DNA of 44,021 nt, from positions 1 to 44,021 of the forward strand of contig JAUMWJ010000014.1 in the NCBI GenBank assembly GCA_030529655.1. The letters run 5' to 3'. This DNA comes from Eubacteriales bacterium. Lineage in GTDB: Bacteria; Bacillota; Clostridia; Oscillospirales; Oscillospiraceae. This document shows, one piece after another, positions 1-11,027 of the stretch. Numbering within the stretch: position 1 is the stretch's first letter; every line of letters starts with the position of its first letter. The position numbers were made by a program, and so were the translations under genes. The notes beneath the pieces were generated by a model. It ran no database searches, was not told where the DNA came from, and saw only the letters and a list, made by a program, of their open reading frames with translations.

Positions 1-532
1 GTTCTGCGGCAGCGGAACGATCCCCATTGAGGCGGCGCTGATCGCCAAAAACCGCGCTCCGGGCCTTGATCGCAGCTTTGATGCGCAGAAATGGGGCTTT
101 GTCCCCGACGATGCGTGGCTGGATGCCGCAGACGAGGCCATGGACAAGGAGTTCCACGGCACGTATGACATCTGGGGCGGCGATGTAAACCCGCAGGCCG
201 TTGCCATTGCCAAGGATAATGCCCGCAAGGCCGGCGTGGACGACATTGTTCGCTTTGAGGTGGCCGATATGCAATCGTTCCACCGTGACAGTGAATACGG
301 TCAGCTGGTTACCAATCCCCCTTACGGCGAGCGACTGCTCGAAAAGCAGGAGGCAGAGGAGCTGTACCGCCAGTTTGGAAAAGTCTGGCGTGATCTGCCG
401 CCTAAATGGCGCACGCTGGTGCTGTCCAGCCACACGGAATTCGAGCGCACCTTCGGCAAGACAGCCGACAAAAAGCGCAAGCTCTATAACGGTATGATCA
501 AGTGCGATGTTTTTATGTACGGCAATGTATAA
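1..532 (+). CDS. RNA N2-guanine methyltransferase, class I SAM-dependent (3' part only)
   Basis: Only the C-terminal part (about 176 residues) lies in the window; the reading frame is already open at base 2. It begins in the SAM-binding motif FCGSGTIPIEAA and continues through an acidic strand (GGDVNPQAV) and an adenosine-site motif (VRFEVADM) to the catalytic NPPYGERL motif, which marks N-methyltransferases acting on guanine or adenine. This arrangement and the ending are typical of the RlmL/YpsC family of THUMP-domain 23S rRNA methyltransferases. The THUMP domain would lie upstream of the window and cannot be seen. The family call is firm; the exact RNA target is inferred. Confidence 0.88.
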   Translation, partial: FCGSGTIPIEAALIAKNRAPGLDRSFDAQKWGFVPDDAWLDAADEAMDKEFHGTYDIWGGDVNPQAVAIAKDNARKAGVDDIVRFEVADMQSFHRDSEYGQLVTNPPYGERLLEKQEAEELYRQFGKVWRDLPPKWRTLVLSSHTEFERTFGKTADKKRKLYNGMIKCDVFMYGNV

Positions 533-572
533 ATGACATTTTAAGAGAAATCTGTAAGAGGTGAACCACTCT

Positions 573-1502
573 ATGAAGCACATTTTTATCATCAATCCTA
601 CTGCCGGTAAGCGTGACAGCCGTCAGCGCATCTACGATATGGCGGATGCACTGCGCCAAAAGCACGGTCTGGATGTGCAGTGTATTCTGACAAGGAATCA
701 GGGCCACGCCACGGAAATTGCCAAAAAGCTCTGCGAAAGTGGGGAGGAACTGCGTTTTTATGCCTGCGGCGGTGACGGCACGGTCAACGAAGTGGCCAAC
801 GGCATCATCGGCTATGACAATGCCGCCATGACGGTGATTCCGGTGGGTACCGGCAACGATTTTTTGAAGAATTTCGGTCCGGATATGGACAAATTTAAGG
901 ATGCCGAAAACCTGTGGGACGGTCCGCAGTTTCCCATGGATGCCATTGATGTCAACGGCCGCATCGCCTTGACCATTGCCTGCTCCGGCATTGATGCCCG
1001 TGTGGCAATGGATGTACATAAATACAGTGAAAGCCCCCTGTTGGACGGCAAGGGCAGCTATGTGACCGCCCTGTTGGTCAACTTCCTGTTTAAGGGCATT
1101 GGTTCTCATTGGACGGTGGAGCTGGACGGCGAAGCGATAGAGGGTGATTATTCGCTGGTAGCGGTCTGCAACGGTCGCTACTACGGCGGCGGCTTTATGC
1201 CGGTAGCGGAAGCAAGGATGGACGATGGCGTGCTGAATACGCTGGTGGTGAAAAAAGTCAGCCGCATGACCTTTGCCAAATTTGTCGGGCCCTATTCCAA
1301 GGGTAAATACCATACCTTCCCCCATATTGCCCATTGCTCCACACCCAAGGTCATTCATATTTATTCCCGGCAGCCCGACATTGTCACCTGTCTGGACGGC
1401 GAGTGTATTACCAACTCCGATGTGGTCATTCGCCTTTGCGACAAGCGCCTGAACTTCTTCGGTCCCGCGGGCTGCAGCTGCAACAGCACAGCGCAGGGTT
1501 GA
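573..1502 (+). CDS. Diacylglycerol/lipid kinase family protein (YegS/DgkB-like)
   Basis: A 309-residue protein of the NAD-kinase-like DAGK catalytic family, which phosphorylates diacylglycerol or related lipids at the inner membrane face. It has the N-terminal strand and Gly-rich start IINPTAGK, the nucleotide-binding GGDGTVNEV motif near residues 71-79, and PVGTGNDFLK just after it. Length is normal for the family. A GTG 12 bases upstream is in frame, but it lies inside the Shine-Dalgarno sequence AGAGGTG, which sits nine bases before the ATG at 573, so I chose that ATG. In Firmicutes such enzymes recycle diacylglycerol from lipoteichoic acid synthesis; whether this one does so is inference. 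It precedes the groES promoter and is not part of that operon. Confidence 0.88.
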   Translation: MKHIFIINPTAGKRDSRQRIYDMADALRQKHGLDVQCILTRNQGHATEIAKKLCESGEELRFYACGGDGTVNEVANGIIGYDNAAMTVIPVGTGNDFLKNFGPDMDKFKDAENLWDGPQFPMDAIDVNGRIALTIACSGIDARVAMDVHKYSESPLLDGKGSYVTALLVNFLFKGIGSHWTVELDGEAIEGDYSLVAVCNGRYYGGGFMPVAEARMDDGVLNTLVVKKVSRMTFAKFVGPYSKGKYHTFPHIAHCSTPKVIHIYSRQPDIVTCLDGECITNSDVVIRLCDKRLNFFGPAGCSCNSTAQG

Positions 1503-1554
1503 TTTTCGGAATTTAACATTTTTGTGAACTTTTGGTTTTTTTCCTTATTTCCCC

Positions 1555-1582
1555 TTGCAAAATCCCAATAGTGTGGTATGAT
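1555..1582 (+). promoter_or_regulatory. Housekeeping promoter of groES-groEL
   Basis: TTGCAA (1555-1560), 16-base spacer, TATGAT (1577-1582). The predicted start point falls at the left end of the CIRCE operator, the usual geometry for HrcA-repressed chaperone operons. Confidence 0.8.
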
Positions 1583-1586
1583 AATC

Positions 1587-1621
1587 AGCGTTAGCACTCA
1601 GAGTATTCGAGTGCTAACGCT
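1587..1621. promoter_or_regulatory. CIRCE operator (HrcA binding site)
   Basis: Perfect consensus TTAGCACTC (1591-1599), nine-base spacer, GAGTGCTAA (1609-1617). The inverted repeat extends by AGCG/CGCT on the outer sides to 13 bases per arm (1587-1599 and 1609-1621). CIRCE is the known binding site of the heat-shock repressor HrcA, so groES-groEL should be repressed by HrcA and induced by heat or protein damage. The hrcA gene is not in this window. Confidence 0.98.
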
Positions 1622-1641
1622 GAATTTGTGATATGAAATAA

Positions 1642-1947
<306 letters not shown>

Positions 1948-1978
1948 ATAATCGCACGTTTCATTTATCTCATTTTAG

Positions 1979-3625
<1,647 letters not shown>

Positions 3626-3645
3626 GAAATACGCCAATATGATAC

Positions 3646-3683
3646 AAAACAATCCCGTTCGTGATTACGAACGGGATTGTTTT
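3646..3683. terminator. Bidirectional terminator between groEL and the M23 peptidase gene
   Basis: Perfect inverted repeat CAATCCCGTTCGT (3650-3662) / ACGAACGGGATTG (3667-3679) with a four-base loop, flanked by AAAA on the left and a T-run on the right. It can stop transcription from groEL and from the converging leftward gene. Confidence 0.93.
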
Positions 3684-3692
3684 TGCTCAATA

Positions 3693-4343
3693 TTACTTAA
3701 CGTATTCAGTCGGATCAATGGTTTTCCCGTCTTTTGCCACGGAGAAGTGGAGATGTGCCCCCATACTGTTCTCTGCGGCGGCGGTACTGCCCACGCAGCC
3801 GATGATGTCACCGGCACGAACTTGCTGACCCTCGCTGACCGGCGGTGTTTCCATCAGGCTGCTGTACTGTGTGGTGTAGCCGTCAGCGTGACGGATCACG
3901 ACCGTTGTTCCCATCAGCTCGTCATTTTTCACTGACAGTACCGTACCGTCGGCGGCGGTCTTGACGCTGTCACCTTCGGCGGCTTGGATGTCAAGACCGT
4001 TGTGGGTTCTCCAATCCGCCATCGTTTCATCATACATCAGCTCCGTGGTGCTGAATACGGTCACGGTGGTGCCGTCCAGCGGTGAGATCACCTGCGGCAC
4101 CAGTTCCTCCGGCTTCACTGTTGGCTCCACCGGCTCCGCAGGAATATCCTCGATCGGCTGGGTCTGAATCACCGGAGCCACCGGCGCAGGATCTGCGTCC
4201 ACCACCGGCTTTGCCTTTTGCAAGGGGTGCAGCAGTGCCACATAGACAATGACAGCCGCCGCCAGCAAACATAGCACAAGGGCTATGTAAAAGCCCTTGC
4301 CGCCGAAAATGGCCTTGACCTTCGACTCATTATATTTACTCAT
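3693..4343 (-). CDS. Membrane-anchored M23 family metallopeptidase (SpoIIQ-like)
   Basis: A 216-residue protein with a short basic cytoplasmic N-terminus, one membrane segment (about residues 17-38), a Pro/Glu/Val-rich linker (about 45-85) and a C-terminal LytM/M23 domain. Zinc ligands are intact: H-x-x-x-D in HNGLD (about residues 134-138) and HLH in GAHLHFS near the C-terminus, so a working peptidoglycan endopeptidase is expected outside the membrane. This plan (one TM plus LytM domain) matches clostridial SpoIIQ, which builds the mother cell-forespore channel, and a SpoIIID gene lies about 24 kb away. No forespore sigma-factor promoter was recognised, so the SpoIIQ role is a possibility only; a general cell-wall hydrolase is the alternative. 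Ribosome site AAAGAGGT. Confidence 0.85.
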   Translation of the reverse strand: MSKYNESKVKAIFGGKGFYIALVLCLLAAAVIVYVALLHPLQKAKPVVDADPAPVAPVIQTQPIEDIPAEPVEPTVKPEELVPQVISPLDGTTVTVFSTTELMYDETMADWRTHNGLDIQAAEGDSVKTAADGTVLSVKNDELMGTTVVIRHADGYTTQYSSLMETPPVSEGQQVRAGDIIGCVGSTAAAENSMGAHLHFSVAKDGKTIDPTEYVK

Positions 4344-4413
4344 ACACTACCTCTTTGGCCGCACAAATGTCGACCACCGCTGTGTTAACGGCGCGCGGTC
4401 CGCCGAAATGTTC

Positions 4414-4459
4414 AAAAAAAGAACCTCTGCACTCATTATGAGCGTTTCGAGGTTCTTTT
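4414..4459 (-). terminator. Terminator of gpsA
   Basis: Reading leftward: AAAAGAACCTC, then a stem interior that itself holds CTCAT/ATGAG, then GAGGTTC and seven T (the A-run at 4414-4420). It lies 30 bases past the gpsA stop. Confidence 0.9.
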
Positions 4460-4487
4460 AAACATTTAGGTTGAATTTTATGCCATT

Positions 4488-5450
4488 TTAATCGTCAAAC
4501 TCGCCTTTCAGACCGCGAGCCAGCAGCTCGTGCAGTACATCTCTGGGCGGCGCGTTTTCATAGAGAATGTGATATACCGCCTCGCAGATCGGCAGCTCCA
4601 CACTGTACTTTTCACCCAGCAGCAGCATCGCACGCACGGTGTAGTAGCCCTCAGCCAGATTCTGGTAGGTTTCCCCTTTGGCAAAGCTCTCGCCAAATTG
4701 GCGGTTGTGGCTGTATTTTGAAAACACGGTGGCCTCATAGTCACCCAAATGACACAGACCGTAAGCAGACCGTTCATCGCCGCCCAAAGCGCAGATCAAA
4801 CGCGCCACTTCCCGTGTGCCGCGACTCATCAGCGCACCCTTCAAGCTGCTCAAATGCAGACCGTCCAGTAATCCGGCGGCGATTCCCACCACATTTTTGG
4901 CAGCGGCGCCCACTTCGTTGCCGATCAGGTCGCTGCCGTAGTAAAAACGGATCAAATCTCCGGAAAACGCATCTACCAAACGGCATTTTGTGTCCTCGTC
5001 GTCGCTGTCGATGACCATGCAGTTGGGCACGCCACGATAAAATTCCTGCACATGGCCCGGTCCCAGCCACACCGCCACACGGTTGCTCGCATCCAGATTG
5101 TCTTTCGCAATTTCAGATAGTCGCCGCCCTGTGCCGATCTCCAACCCCTTCATGCACAGCACAAAGGTTTTGCTTTTCAGCTCATATGCCGCCAGTTCCT
5201 CCATCAACGCCTGCAATCCCTGTGAGCCGATGGAAATGATAATCGTCTCTGCCTCATCGACAGCGGAAAGCTCGGTGGTCAGTGCCACCGATTCGGGCAA
5301 GGACAGCAAATCGTTCTTCCGTGTTGTCAGAAAGGACTGCATACGCTTGGAATGACTGCGTCCGTACAGCGTCACACGGTGGCCGATACGGTCTAAATAC
5401 CAGGTAATCAGCGAACCCCAGCGTCCGCATCCGATCACACAAATGTTCAT
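4488..5450 (-). CDS. gpsA: NAD(P)H-dependent glycerol-3-phosphate dehydrogenase
   Basis: A 320-residue enzyme that reduces dihydroxyacetone phosphate to sn-glycerol 3-phosphate for phospholipid synthesis. The Rossmann motif GCGRWG is at residues 7-12, LGPGHVQE is in the middle, and NEVGAAAKNVVGIAAG carries the catalytic Lys. The C-terminal helical domain has SRGTREVARLICALGG. Length is near the usual 330. The GPGHVQE segment differs from the common GPSFA/HAEE form, suggesting a divergent clostridial subfamily. The ribosome site CAGGAGA lies immediately downstream of the terminator-like hairpin that follows gpmI. The substrate is made by tpiA of the same cluster, so the grouping is metabolically sensible. 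Confidence 0.9.
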   Translation of the reverse strand: MNICVIGCGRWGSLITWYLDRIGHRVTLYGRSHSKRMQSFLTTRKNDLLSLPESVALTTELSAVDEAETIIISIGSQGLQALMEELAAYELKSKTFVLCMKGLEIGTGRRLSEIAKDNLDASNRVAVWLGPGHVQEFYRGVPNCMVIDSDDEDTKCRLVDAFSGDLIRFYYGSDLIGNEVGAAAKNVVGIAAGLLDGLHLSSLKGALMSRGTREVARLICALGGDERSAYGLCHLGDYEATVFSKYSHNRQFGESFAKGETYQNLAEGYYTVRAMLLLGEKYSVELPICEAVYHILYENAPPRDVLHELLARGLKGEFDD

Positions 5451-5463
5451 AGATTTCTCCTGT

Positions 5464-5500
5464 AAAAATCATTCCCGAAACAAGCCGTTTCGGGAATGAT
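5464..5500 (-). terminator. Hairpin with T-run between gpmI and gpsA
   Basis: Perfect 14-base arms: ATCATTCCCGAAAC (5468-5481) and its complement (5487-5500), five-base loop, then TTTTT reading leftward. It sits directly before the gpsA ribosome site, so gpsA depends on readthrough or on a promoter inside gpmI. Confidence 0.85.
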
Positions 5501-5506
5501 ATGACT

Positions 5507-7018
5507 TTATTCCACGATCAATGTCTTGCCATCCATCTCGGCAGGGCAGGCAAGACCCATCACATCCAAAATGGTGGGGGCAATATCCGCCAAACGGCCG
5601 GGACGCAGCTTCTTTGCCGCGCCGCAGACGATAAACGGCACAGGATTGGTGGTATGGGCGGTCATAGGACTGCCGTCCTCCTGCTTCATCTGCTCAGCGT
5701 TACCGTGGTCGGCGGTGACCATGGCGATACCGCCCATTTGCAGCGTGGCATCCACCACACGACCTACACACTCATCCACGGTTTCCACCGCCTTAATGGC
5801 CGCTTCCATCACGCCGGTGTGACCTACCATGTCGCAGTTGGCGAAGTTGAGAATGATCACATCGTACGCACCGGACTGGATCCGTTCCACGCACTTGTCG
5901 CACACCTCGTAGGCACTCATCTCCGGCTGCAGATCGTAGGTCGCCACTTTGGGCGAGGCCACCAGCACACGGTCCTCACCGGGATACTGCATTTCCACGC
6001 CGCCGTTGAAGAAGAAAGTGACATGGGCATATTTCTCGGTCTCGGCAATACGCAGCTGGGTCATACCCAGAGAGCTGAGATATTCACCCAGGCCGTTCTC
6101 CAGCTTAATACGGGGCCATGCCACCAATACATTGGGCATAGCGGCGTCATACTCGGTATTGCACACATAGGTAGTGGGGAAAAACTCACGCTGGAAGCCG
6201 TCAAAATCAGGGTCAACAATGGAACGGGTGATCTCGCGGGCGCGGTCGGGGCGATAGTTAAAGAAGATCACACTGTCGTTGTCGGAAATGGTTCCCTCGC
6301 TGTCGCAGACAACGGGCTCCACAAATTCATCGGTCACGCCGTTCTGATAGGACTGTGCCACAGCTGCCACAGGATCGGGATTCTGAATACCCTCGCCGTA
6401 AACCATGGCATCATACGCCTGCTGCAAACGCTCCCAGCGCTTGTCGCGGTCCATAGCGTAAAATCGTCCCATGACCGTGGCGATTTTGCCCACGCCGATT
6501 TCCTTGCATTTTTCCACGCAGTCGGCTACAAAGTCCTTGCCGCTGGTGGGAGACACATCACGACCGTCCAAAAACGCATGGATATATACCTTGCCCAGCC
6601 CCTTATCCTTTGCCATCTTCAGCAAGGCGTAGAGATGTTCGATATGGGAATGTACACCGCCATCGGACAGCAAGCCGTACAGATGAAGACTGGTGCCCTT
6701 TTCCAGGCAATCATCCATTGCCTTGTTATATGCGGGATTTTGGAAGAACGATCCGTCGTCAATGGCGCGGCTGATACGGGGCAGATCCTGGAACACCACA
6801 CGGCCGCCGCCGATATTGGTGTGACCCACCTCGCTGTTTCCCATCTGGCCGTCGGGCAGACCCACATCCAAGCCGGAGGCAGACAGCGTGGTATTGGCAT
6901 ATTCCTTGAAAAGGCGGTCGATCACGGGTGTGTTGGCCATACTCACAGCGTTGGCTGCACCGCTCGGCGTCATGCCGAATCCGTCCATGATAATCAGCGT
7001 CGTCGGAGTCTTATTCAT
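5507..7018 (-). CDS. gpmI: 2,3-bisphosphoglycerate-independent phosphoglycerate mutase
   Basis: A 503-residue Mn2+-dependent glycolytic enzyme that interconverts 3- and 2-phosphoglycerate. The alkaline-phosphatase-fold metal site starts at MDGFG (residues 11-15). The catalytic Ser is Ser62 in GQMGNSEVGH, and the C-terminal metal ligands lie in TADHGNAEQM. The phosphotransferase insert includes FLDGRDVSP. Length is normal. The ribosome site GAGGAGGG precedes the ATG. It follows tpiA by 12 bases and shares the leftward glycolytic operon. Confidence 0.97.
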   Translation of the reverse strand: MNKTPTTLIIMDGFGMTPSGAANAVSMANTPVIDRLFKEYANTTLSASGLDVGLPDGQMGNSEVGHTNIGGGRVVFQDLPRISRAIDDGSFFQNPAYNKAMDDCLEKGTSLHLYGLLSDGGVHSHIEHLYALLKMAKDKGLGKVYIHAFLDGRDVSPTSGKDFVADCVEKCKEIGVGKIATVMGRFYAMDRDKRWERLQQAYDAMVYGEGIQNPDPVAAVAQSYQNGVTDEFVEPVVCDSEGTISDNDSVIFFNYRPDRAREITRSIVDPDFDGFQREFFPTTYVCNTEYDAAMPNVLVAWPRIKLENGLGEYLSSLGMTQLRIAETEKYAHVTFFFNGGVEMQYPGEDRVLVASPKVATYDLQPEMSAYEVCDKCVERIQSGAYDVIILNFANCDMVGHTGVMEAAIKAVETVDECVGRVVDATLQMGGIAMVTADHGNAEQMKQEDGSPMTAHTTNPVPFIVCGAAKKLRPGRLADIAPTILDVMGLACPAEMDGKTLIVE

Positions 7019-7030
7019 CTTTCACCCTCC

Positions 7031-7804
7031 TCAATCCTGATTGGCAGCGTTGATGATGTCCATAAAATCGCCGGCATTCAAAGATGCACCGCCGATCAGG
7101 CCGCCGTCAATGTCGTTTTGTCCCAGCAGCTCAAAGGCATTGCCGGGTTTCATGGAGCCGCCGTACTGAATGGTGATAGAGCGGGCAATACGCGCACCGT
7201 AGAGATGGCGTACCGTGGTGCGGATAAAGGTACACACTTCAGCGGCCTGTTCCGCCGTAGCGGTCTTGCCGGTACCGATCGCCCAGATTGGCTCGTAAGC
7301 AATGACGCACTTGCGAAGCTTTTCAGCAGGCACGCCGGCCAGAGCGGACTTGACCTGCAGCGCGATCAGTTCCATGGTGATGCCCAATTCCCGCTGCTCC
7401 AAAGATTCACCCACGCAGATGATGGGATGCAGACCGGCATCCAAAGCGGCAAGTACCTTCTTGTTGACGGTAAAATCGGTTTCTCCGAACATCTGGCGCC
7501 GCTCGCTGTGACCGATGATCACATATTTCACGCCCAGATCCTTCAGCATATCGGCGCTGACCTCACCGGTGTAAGCGCCGGACTTCTCATAAAATACATT
7601 CTGTGCGCCCACGGACACACGCATATCCTTAAAGGCCTTGATAGCGGCAGGAATATTCACAGCGGGTACGCAAACCACCACATCACACCATTTGGTCTTA
7701 GGCATGACGGCCTTGAGTTCCTCTGCAAACTTCTTTGTTTCGCCGGCGGTCTTGTTCATTTTCCAGTTGCCGGCGATAATAGTCTTACGGTATCTGCGAT
7801 TCAT
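7031..7804 (-). CDS. tpiA: Triose-phosphate isomerase
   Basis: A 257-residue TIM barrel that interconverts dihydroxyacetone phosphate and glyceraldehyde 3-phosphate. Catalytic residues are present: Lys15 in GNWKMN, His99 in IGHSERR, Glu171 in [11 protein letters not shown], and the phosphate-binding YGGS and GGLIGGASL near the end. The start follows AGGAGATAAAGAAA. It lies between pgk (31 bases upstream) and gpmI (12 bases downstream), and its product feeds gpsA beyond them. Confidence 0.98.
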   Translation of the reverse strand: MNRRYRKTIIAGNWKMNKTAGETKKFAEELKAVMPKTKWCDVVVCVPAVNIPAAIKAFKDMRVSVGAQNVFYEKSGAYTGEVSADMLKDLGVKYVIIGHSERRQMFGETDFTVNKKVLAALDAGLHPIICVGESLEQRELGITMELIALQVKSALAGVPAEKLRKCVIAYEPIWAIGTGKTATAEQAAEVCTFIRTTVRHLYGARIARSITIQYGGSMKPGNAFELLGQNDIDGGLIGGASLNAGDFMDIINAANQD

Positions 7805-7835
7805 TTTCTTTATCTCCTAATATTAGCCATATATA

Positions 7836-9029
7836 TTATTGATCCAGCAGGCATGCCACACCGGGCAGCTCCAGACCTTCCAAAAACTCCAGGGATGCGC
7901 CGCCGCCGGTGCTGATGTGGGTGATCTTCTCGGCAAAGCCCATCTGCTCCACGGCAGCCGCGCTGTCGCCGCCGCCCACGATGGTCACGGCGCCGCTCTC
8001 AGCCAGTGCCTGCGCCATGGCGCGGGTACCCTTGGCAAAAGCATCGAATTCAAACACGCCCATAGGCCCGTTCCAAACCACCGTGCCGGCATCTTTCACC
8101 GCCGCACAGAACAGCTCGGCTGTCTTAGGCCCGATGTCCAGTCCCATCATGTCGTCGGGAATGGCGCAGGCGTCCACGGTAAAGGGCTCCGCATCGGCGG
8201 CAAACTCCTTGGCCGCCACGGTATCCACAGGCAGCAGCAGCTTAACGCCGCGTTCCTTGGCCTTTTCGATCATCTCACGGGCATAATCCAGCTTATCGCT
8301 CTCGCATAGACTTTTGCCGATGTTGCCGCCTTGTGCCTTGGTAAAGGTGTAGGCCATGCCGCCGCCGATAATAATGGTGTCGGCCTTCTCCAGCAGGTTG
8401 TTGATCACACCGATCTTGTCAGACACCTTCGCGCCGCCCAGTACGGATACGAAGGGACGCTTGGGCTCATTCAAGGCACCGCCCATGATCTCCAGCTCTT
8501 TTGCCACCAGCAGACCGGACACAGCAGGCAGATAGGCCGCCACACCGGCGGTGGAGGCGTGGGCGCGGTGAACTGTACCGAATGCATCGGACACATACAG
8601 CTCTGCCATGGAGGAAAGCTCCTTGGCAAAGGAGGGATCGTTCTTTTCCTCGCGGATGTCAAAGCGCAGGTTCTCCAGCAGCATGATCTGACCGCCCTGC
8701 AAAGAGGCCGCTTTTGCCTTGGCATCGTCACCTACAATGTCGGAAGCGAAAATCACGTCCTGCCCCAGCAGCTCGCCTAAGCGCTTGGCAACGGGCAAAA
8801 GACTCAGCTTCTCCTTCCATTCGCCCTTGGGCTTGCCCAGATGAGAGCAGGCAATAACAGCCGCGCCCTTTTCCAGTAGATAGCGGATGGTGGGCAGTGC
8901 TGCCACGATACGCTTGTCGCTGGTAATCTCGCCGGTTTCCTTATCCTGAGGCACATTGAAATCACAGCGCAGCAGGATCTTCTTCCCTGCCACTTCCACA
9001 TCCATAATCGTTTTCTTCTGATAATTCAT
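7836..9029 (-). CDS. pgk: Phosphoglycerate kinase
   Basis: A 397-residue two-domain kinase that makes ATP from 1,3-bisphosphoglycerate. Seen are the substrate motif RCDFNVP (Arg21 onward), the SHLGKPKG segment, [13 protein letters not shown], the nucleotide-site WNGPMGVFE and [13 protein letters not shown], and the family ending. Length is normal. Its ribosome site TAAGGAG precedes the ATG. It is the first glycolytic gene after trmL; gap and eno, often in this cluster, are absent from the window. Confidence 0.98.
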   Translation of the reverse strand: MNYQKKTIMDVEVAGKKILLRCDFNVPQDKETGEITSDKRIVAALPTIRYLLEKGAAVIACSHLGKPKGEWKEKLSLLPVAKRLGELLGQDVIFASDIVGDDAKAKAASLQGGQIMLLENLRFDIREEKNDPSFAKELSSMAELYVSDAFGTVHRAHASTAGVAAYLPAVSGLLVAKELEIMGGALNEPKRPFVSVLGGAKVSDKIGVINNLLEKADTIIIGGGMAYTFTKAQGGNIGKSLCESDKLDYAREMIEKAKERGVKLLLPVDTVAAKEFAADAEPFTVDACAIPDDMMGLDIGPKTAELFCAAVKDAGTVVWNGPMGVFEFDAFAKGTRAMAQALAESGAVTIVGGGDSAAAVEQMGFAEKITHISTGGGASLEFLEGLELPGVACLLDQ

Positions 9030-9062
9030 ATCGGCATCTCCTTATACGAAATAAAGATAGAT

Positions 9063-9554
9063 TCACTTGCAAAGCATTTCACCCTCGCCGGCAAGACCGG
9101 GGAAGTGATTTTGCCGCAGCGCTTCATAGGTCAGAATCGCCACGGAGTTGCTGAGATTCAGACTGCGGGCCTCTTTACGCATGGGTAAACGGATACAGCG
9201 GTCATAGTGCGCCATGCGAAAGTCCTCCGGCAGACCGGCGGTCTCCTTTCCGAAAAACAGCCAGCAGTCCTCGGAAAAGGCGGCCTGTGTATAGTCCCGG
9301 GGTGCCTTGGTGGTGGCAAGCCACAGGTCTTGGGTGGCCTGGGGATTGGCGGCAAAAAACGCATCGAGATTCTCATAGTCCCGCACTTCCACCAAATGCC
9401 AGTAGTCCAAACCGGCGCGTTTCACAGCTTTTTCCGAGATGTCAAAACCCAACGGGCGAATCAGATGCAGGCGCGATCCGGTAGCCGCGCAGGTGCGTGC
9501 GATATTGCCGCAGTTTTGCGGAATTTCCGGCTCTACCAGTACAATATTCAGCAT
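9063..9554 (-). CDS. trmL: tRNA (cytidine/uridine-34 2'-O)-methyltransferase, SPOUT family
   Basis: A 163-residue SPOUT (trefoil-knot) methyltransferase that methylates the wobble-base ribose in tRNA-Leu isoacceptors. The N-terminus MLNIVLVEPEIPQNCGNIAR is diagnostic. The knot region has LWLATTKAPRDY, FFGKETAGLPE and the terminal RSLNLSNSVAILTYEALRQ. The frame is open 19 codons further upstream, but AAGGAGG sits just before the ATG at 9554 and the -10 element would lie inside the longer form, so I chose 9554. It is the first gene of the pgk-tpiA-gpmI transcript. The tRNA-Leu at the right end of the window is coincidental. Confidence 0.93.
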   Translation of the reverse strand: MLNIVLVEPEIPQNCGNIARTCAATGSRLHLIRPLGFDISEKAVKRAGLDYWHLVEVRDYENLDAFFAANPQATQDLWLATTKAPRDYTQAAFSEDCWLFFGKETAGLPEDFRMAHYDRCIRLPMRKEARSLNLSNSVAILTYEALRQNHFPGLAGEGEMLCK

Positions 9555-9582
9555 ACGCCTGCCTCCTTCCGAAAATACTTGT

Positions 9583-9611
9583 ATTGTAATGCACTTACCG
9601 TAAAAATGCAA
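9583..9611 (-). promoter_or_regulatory. Promoter of the trmL-pgk-tpiA-gpmI operon
   Basis: Reading leftward: TTGCAT (9606-9611), 17-base spacer, TACAAT (9583-9588). The predicted leader is about 20 bases before the trmL start. Confidence 0.7.
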
Positions 9612-9786
9612 CTATAAATTCCCAAAAGTGGCACTTTTTTTGCAAAATGGCAAACTTGCGTGTTGGATTATGTGAAATACAGCCATTTTCCCGGTTCCCT
9701 ATATCCTCCTGTTTAATAACTACCTTCGGCTTGTAAAAATTATTGACGGGAATTTATGTAAAAATACTGGATTTTTCCGTAAACTC

Positions 9787-9795
9787 TGTTATAAT
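9787..9795 (+). promoter_or_regulatory. Extended -10 promoter of the glmU-like operon
   Basis: TG-T-TATAAT at 9787-9795, a perfect extended -10 with only a weak -35 (TGGATT, 9768-9773). A TTGACG at 9743-9748 is too far away to pair with it. The 284-base region 9555-9838 holds this and the divergent trmL promoter; no gene was seen. Confidence 0.7.
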
Positions 9796-9838
9796 GGTGT
9801 TACTTCTATGTAATTGCCGTTGAGGGGAGGTATTTTCG

Positions 9839-10948
9839 ATGGACTGCAAGATTGTTCTTTTTGACTGTCAAGGTCATTCCGCCTCATCGGCAAAACCGCT
9901 GATGCTGCAGCCGATCCTGTTCTGCCCTGTCATGACATGGGTATCGCAGGAGTTGTTACGCTGTGGTGTGCAGCGGTTTTTTGTCATCTGTGATGAGGCG
10001 TGGCGCGAGGAGATGGCGGATGCCCTGTCCGGTTGTGATGTTTCTTTCTTCTCGGATGCGGTGTCGGCAATAGCTGCGTGTGAGGGTGATGTGTTGGTCA
10101 TTCCCTGCCCTGTTTTGCCGGTAATGGCGTTTGGTGAAAGTCCGATATACTGTGCTGACAGTGCCGTACTGCGTCAGATGTGCGATAACGGCGCAACCTT
10201 GGCTGACCGTCCTGTGCAGGGCAAGGAATCGCTTGGTTGGCTGCCGTTCCGTCATGAGGCGGAGCTGAACCGTGCGATGCCCCTGTGCCGCGATATGATC
10301 CTGAGCCGCCATATGGAAAACGGTGTGACCATCATGGATCCCACCGCCACCTATATTGATCCTCGGGTGACTGTTGCCGCCGGCACGGTGATTCTGCCCG
10401 GCACGATTCTGCGCGGTAAAACCGTCATCGGTGAAAACTGTGAGATCGGTCCCAACAGCATGATCCGCGACAGCGTGATCGGTGCGAGTACCACCGTCAA
10501 TGCCTCGCAGGTGAATGAAAGCGCCGTGGGCGCATATACCACCGTAGGTCCCTTTACCTATGTCCGTCCCCACTGTCAGATCGGCGATCACTGCCGCGTG
10601 GGCGACTTTGTGGAGGTCAAGAACTCCGTGATCGGCAATGGCACCAAGATCTCCCACCTGACCTATGTGGGCGACAGCGACGTGGGCGAGCGGGTCAACT
10701 TCGGCTGCGGCACAGTCACTACCAACTATGACGGGCATAAAAAATATCGCTGTACCATTGGGGACGATGTGTTCCTGGGCTGCAATACCAATCTGATTGC
10801 ACCGGTCACGGTGGGTGACGGTGCGTATACAGCCGCCGGCTCTACCATCACCGATGAAGTACCCAAGGATGCGCTGGGCATTGCCCGTGCACGGCAGATC
10901 AACAAGGATCACTGGGCTGCCCGATTCCGGGAAAGCTGGGAAAAGTGA
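9839..10948 (+). CDS. GlmU-like glucosamine-1-phosphate N-acetyltransferase with degenerate N-terminal domain
   Basis: 369 residues against about 450-460 for normal GlmU. The C-terminal left-handed beta-helix (from about residue 160) is fully GlmU-like: [32 protein letters not shown] with the catalytic-base His, [13 protein letters not shown], and VAPV-type LIAPVTVGD plus [11 protein letters not shown]. It should acetylate glucosamine 1-phosphate for UDP-GlcNAc synthesis. The N-terminal half (1-150) still aligns roughly with the pyrophosphorylase fold, but the signature LAAGxGTRM is absent (the protein starts [15 protein letters not shown]) and the metal-binding Asp region reads VIPCPVLPV. 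Uridylyl transfer is therefore probably lost. Ribosome site GGGGAGG. It heads prs-pth-mfd as glmU does in Bacillus. Confidence 0.88.
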   Translation: MDCKIVLFDCQGHSASSAKPLMLQPILFCPVMTWVSQELLRCGVQRFFVICDEAWREEMADALSGCDVSFFSDAVSAIAACEGDVLVIPCPVLPVMAFGESPIYCADSAVLRQMCDNGATLADRPVQGKESLGWLPFRHEAELNRAMPLCRDMILSRHMENGVTIMDPTATYIDPRVTVAAGTVILPGTILRGKTVIGENCEIGPNSMIRDSVIGASTTVNASQVNESAVGAYTTVGPFTYVRPHCQIGDHCRVGDFVEVKNSVIGNGTKISHLTYVGDSDVGERVNFGCGTVTTNYDGHKKYRCTIGDDVFLGCNTNLIAPVTVGDGAYTAAGSTITDEVPKDALGIARARQINKDHWAARFRESWEK

Positions 10949-11027
10949 GTATCAGTCTTTTGCAGACTGCTCAATATATAATGAGAGAGAATTTTCGGAA
11001 TAAGATAGAAAGTGAGTGTGTTGAAAA

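Noticed and set aside
5501..7915. 804-codon open frame opposite gpmI and tpiA
   Set aside because: Runs across two clear enzyme genes on the other strand; composition typical of reversed coding sequence.
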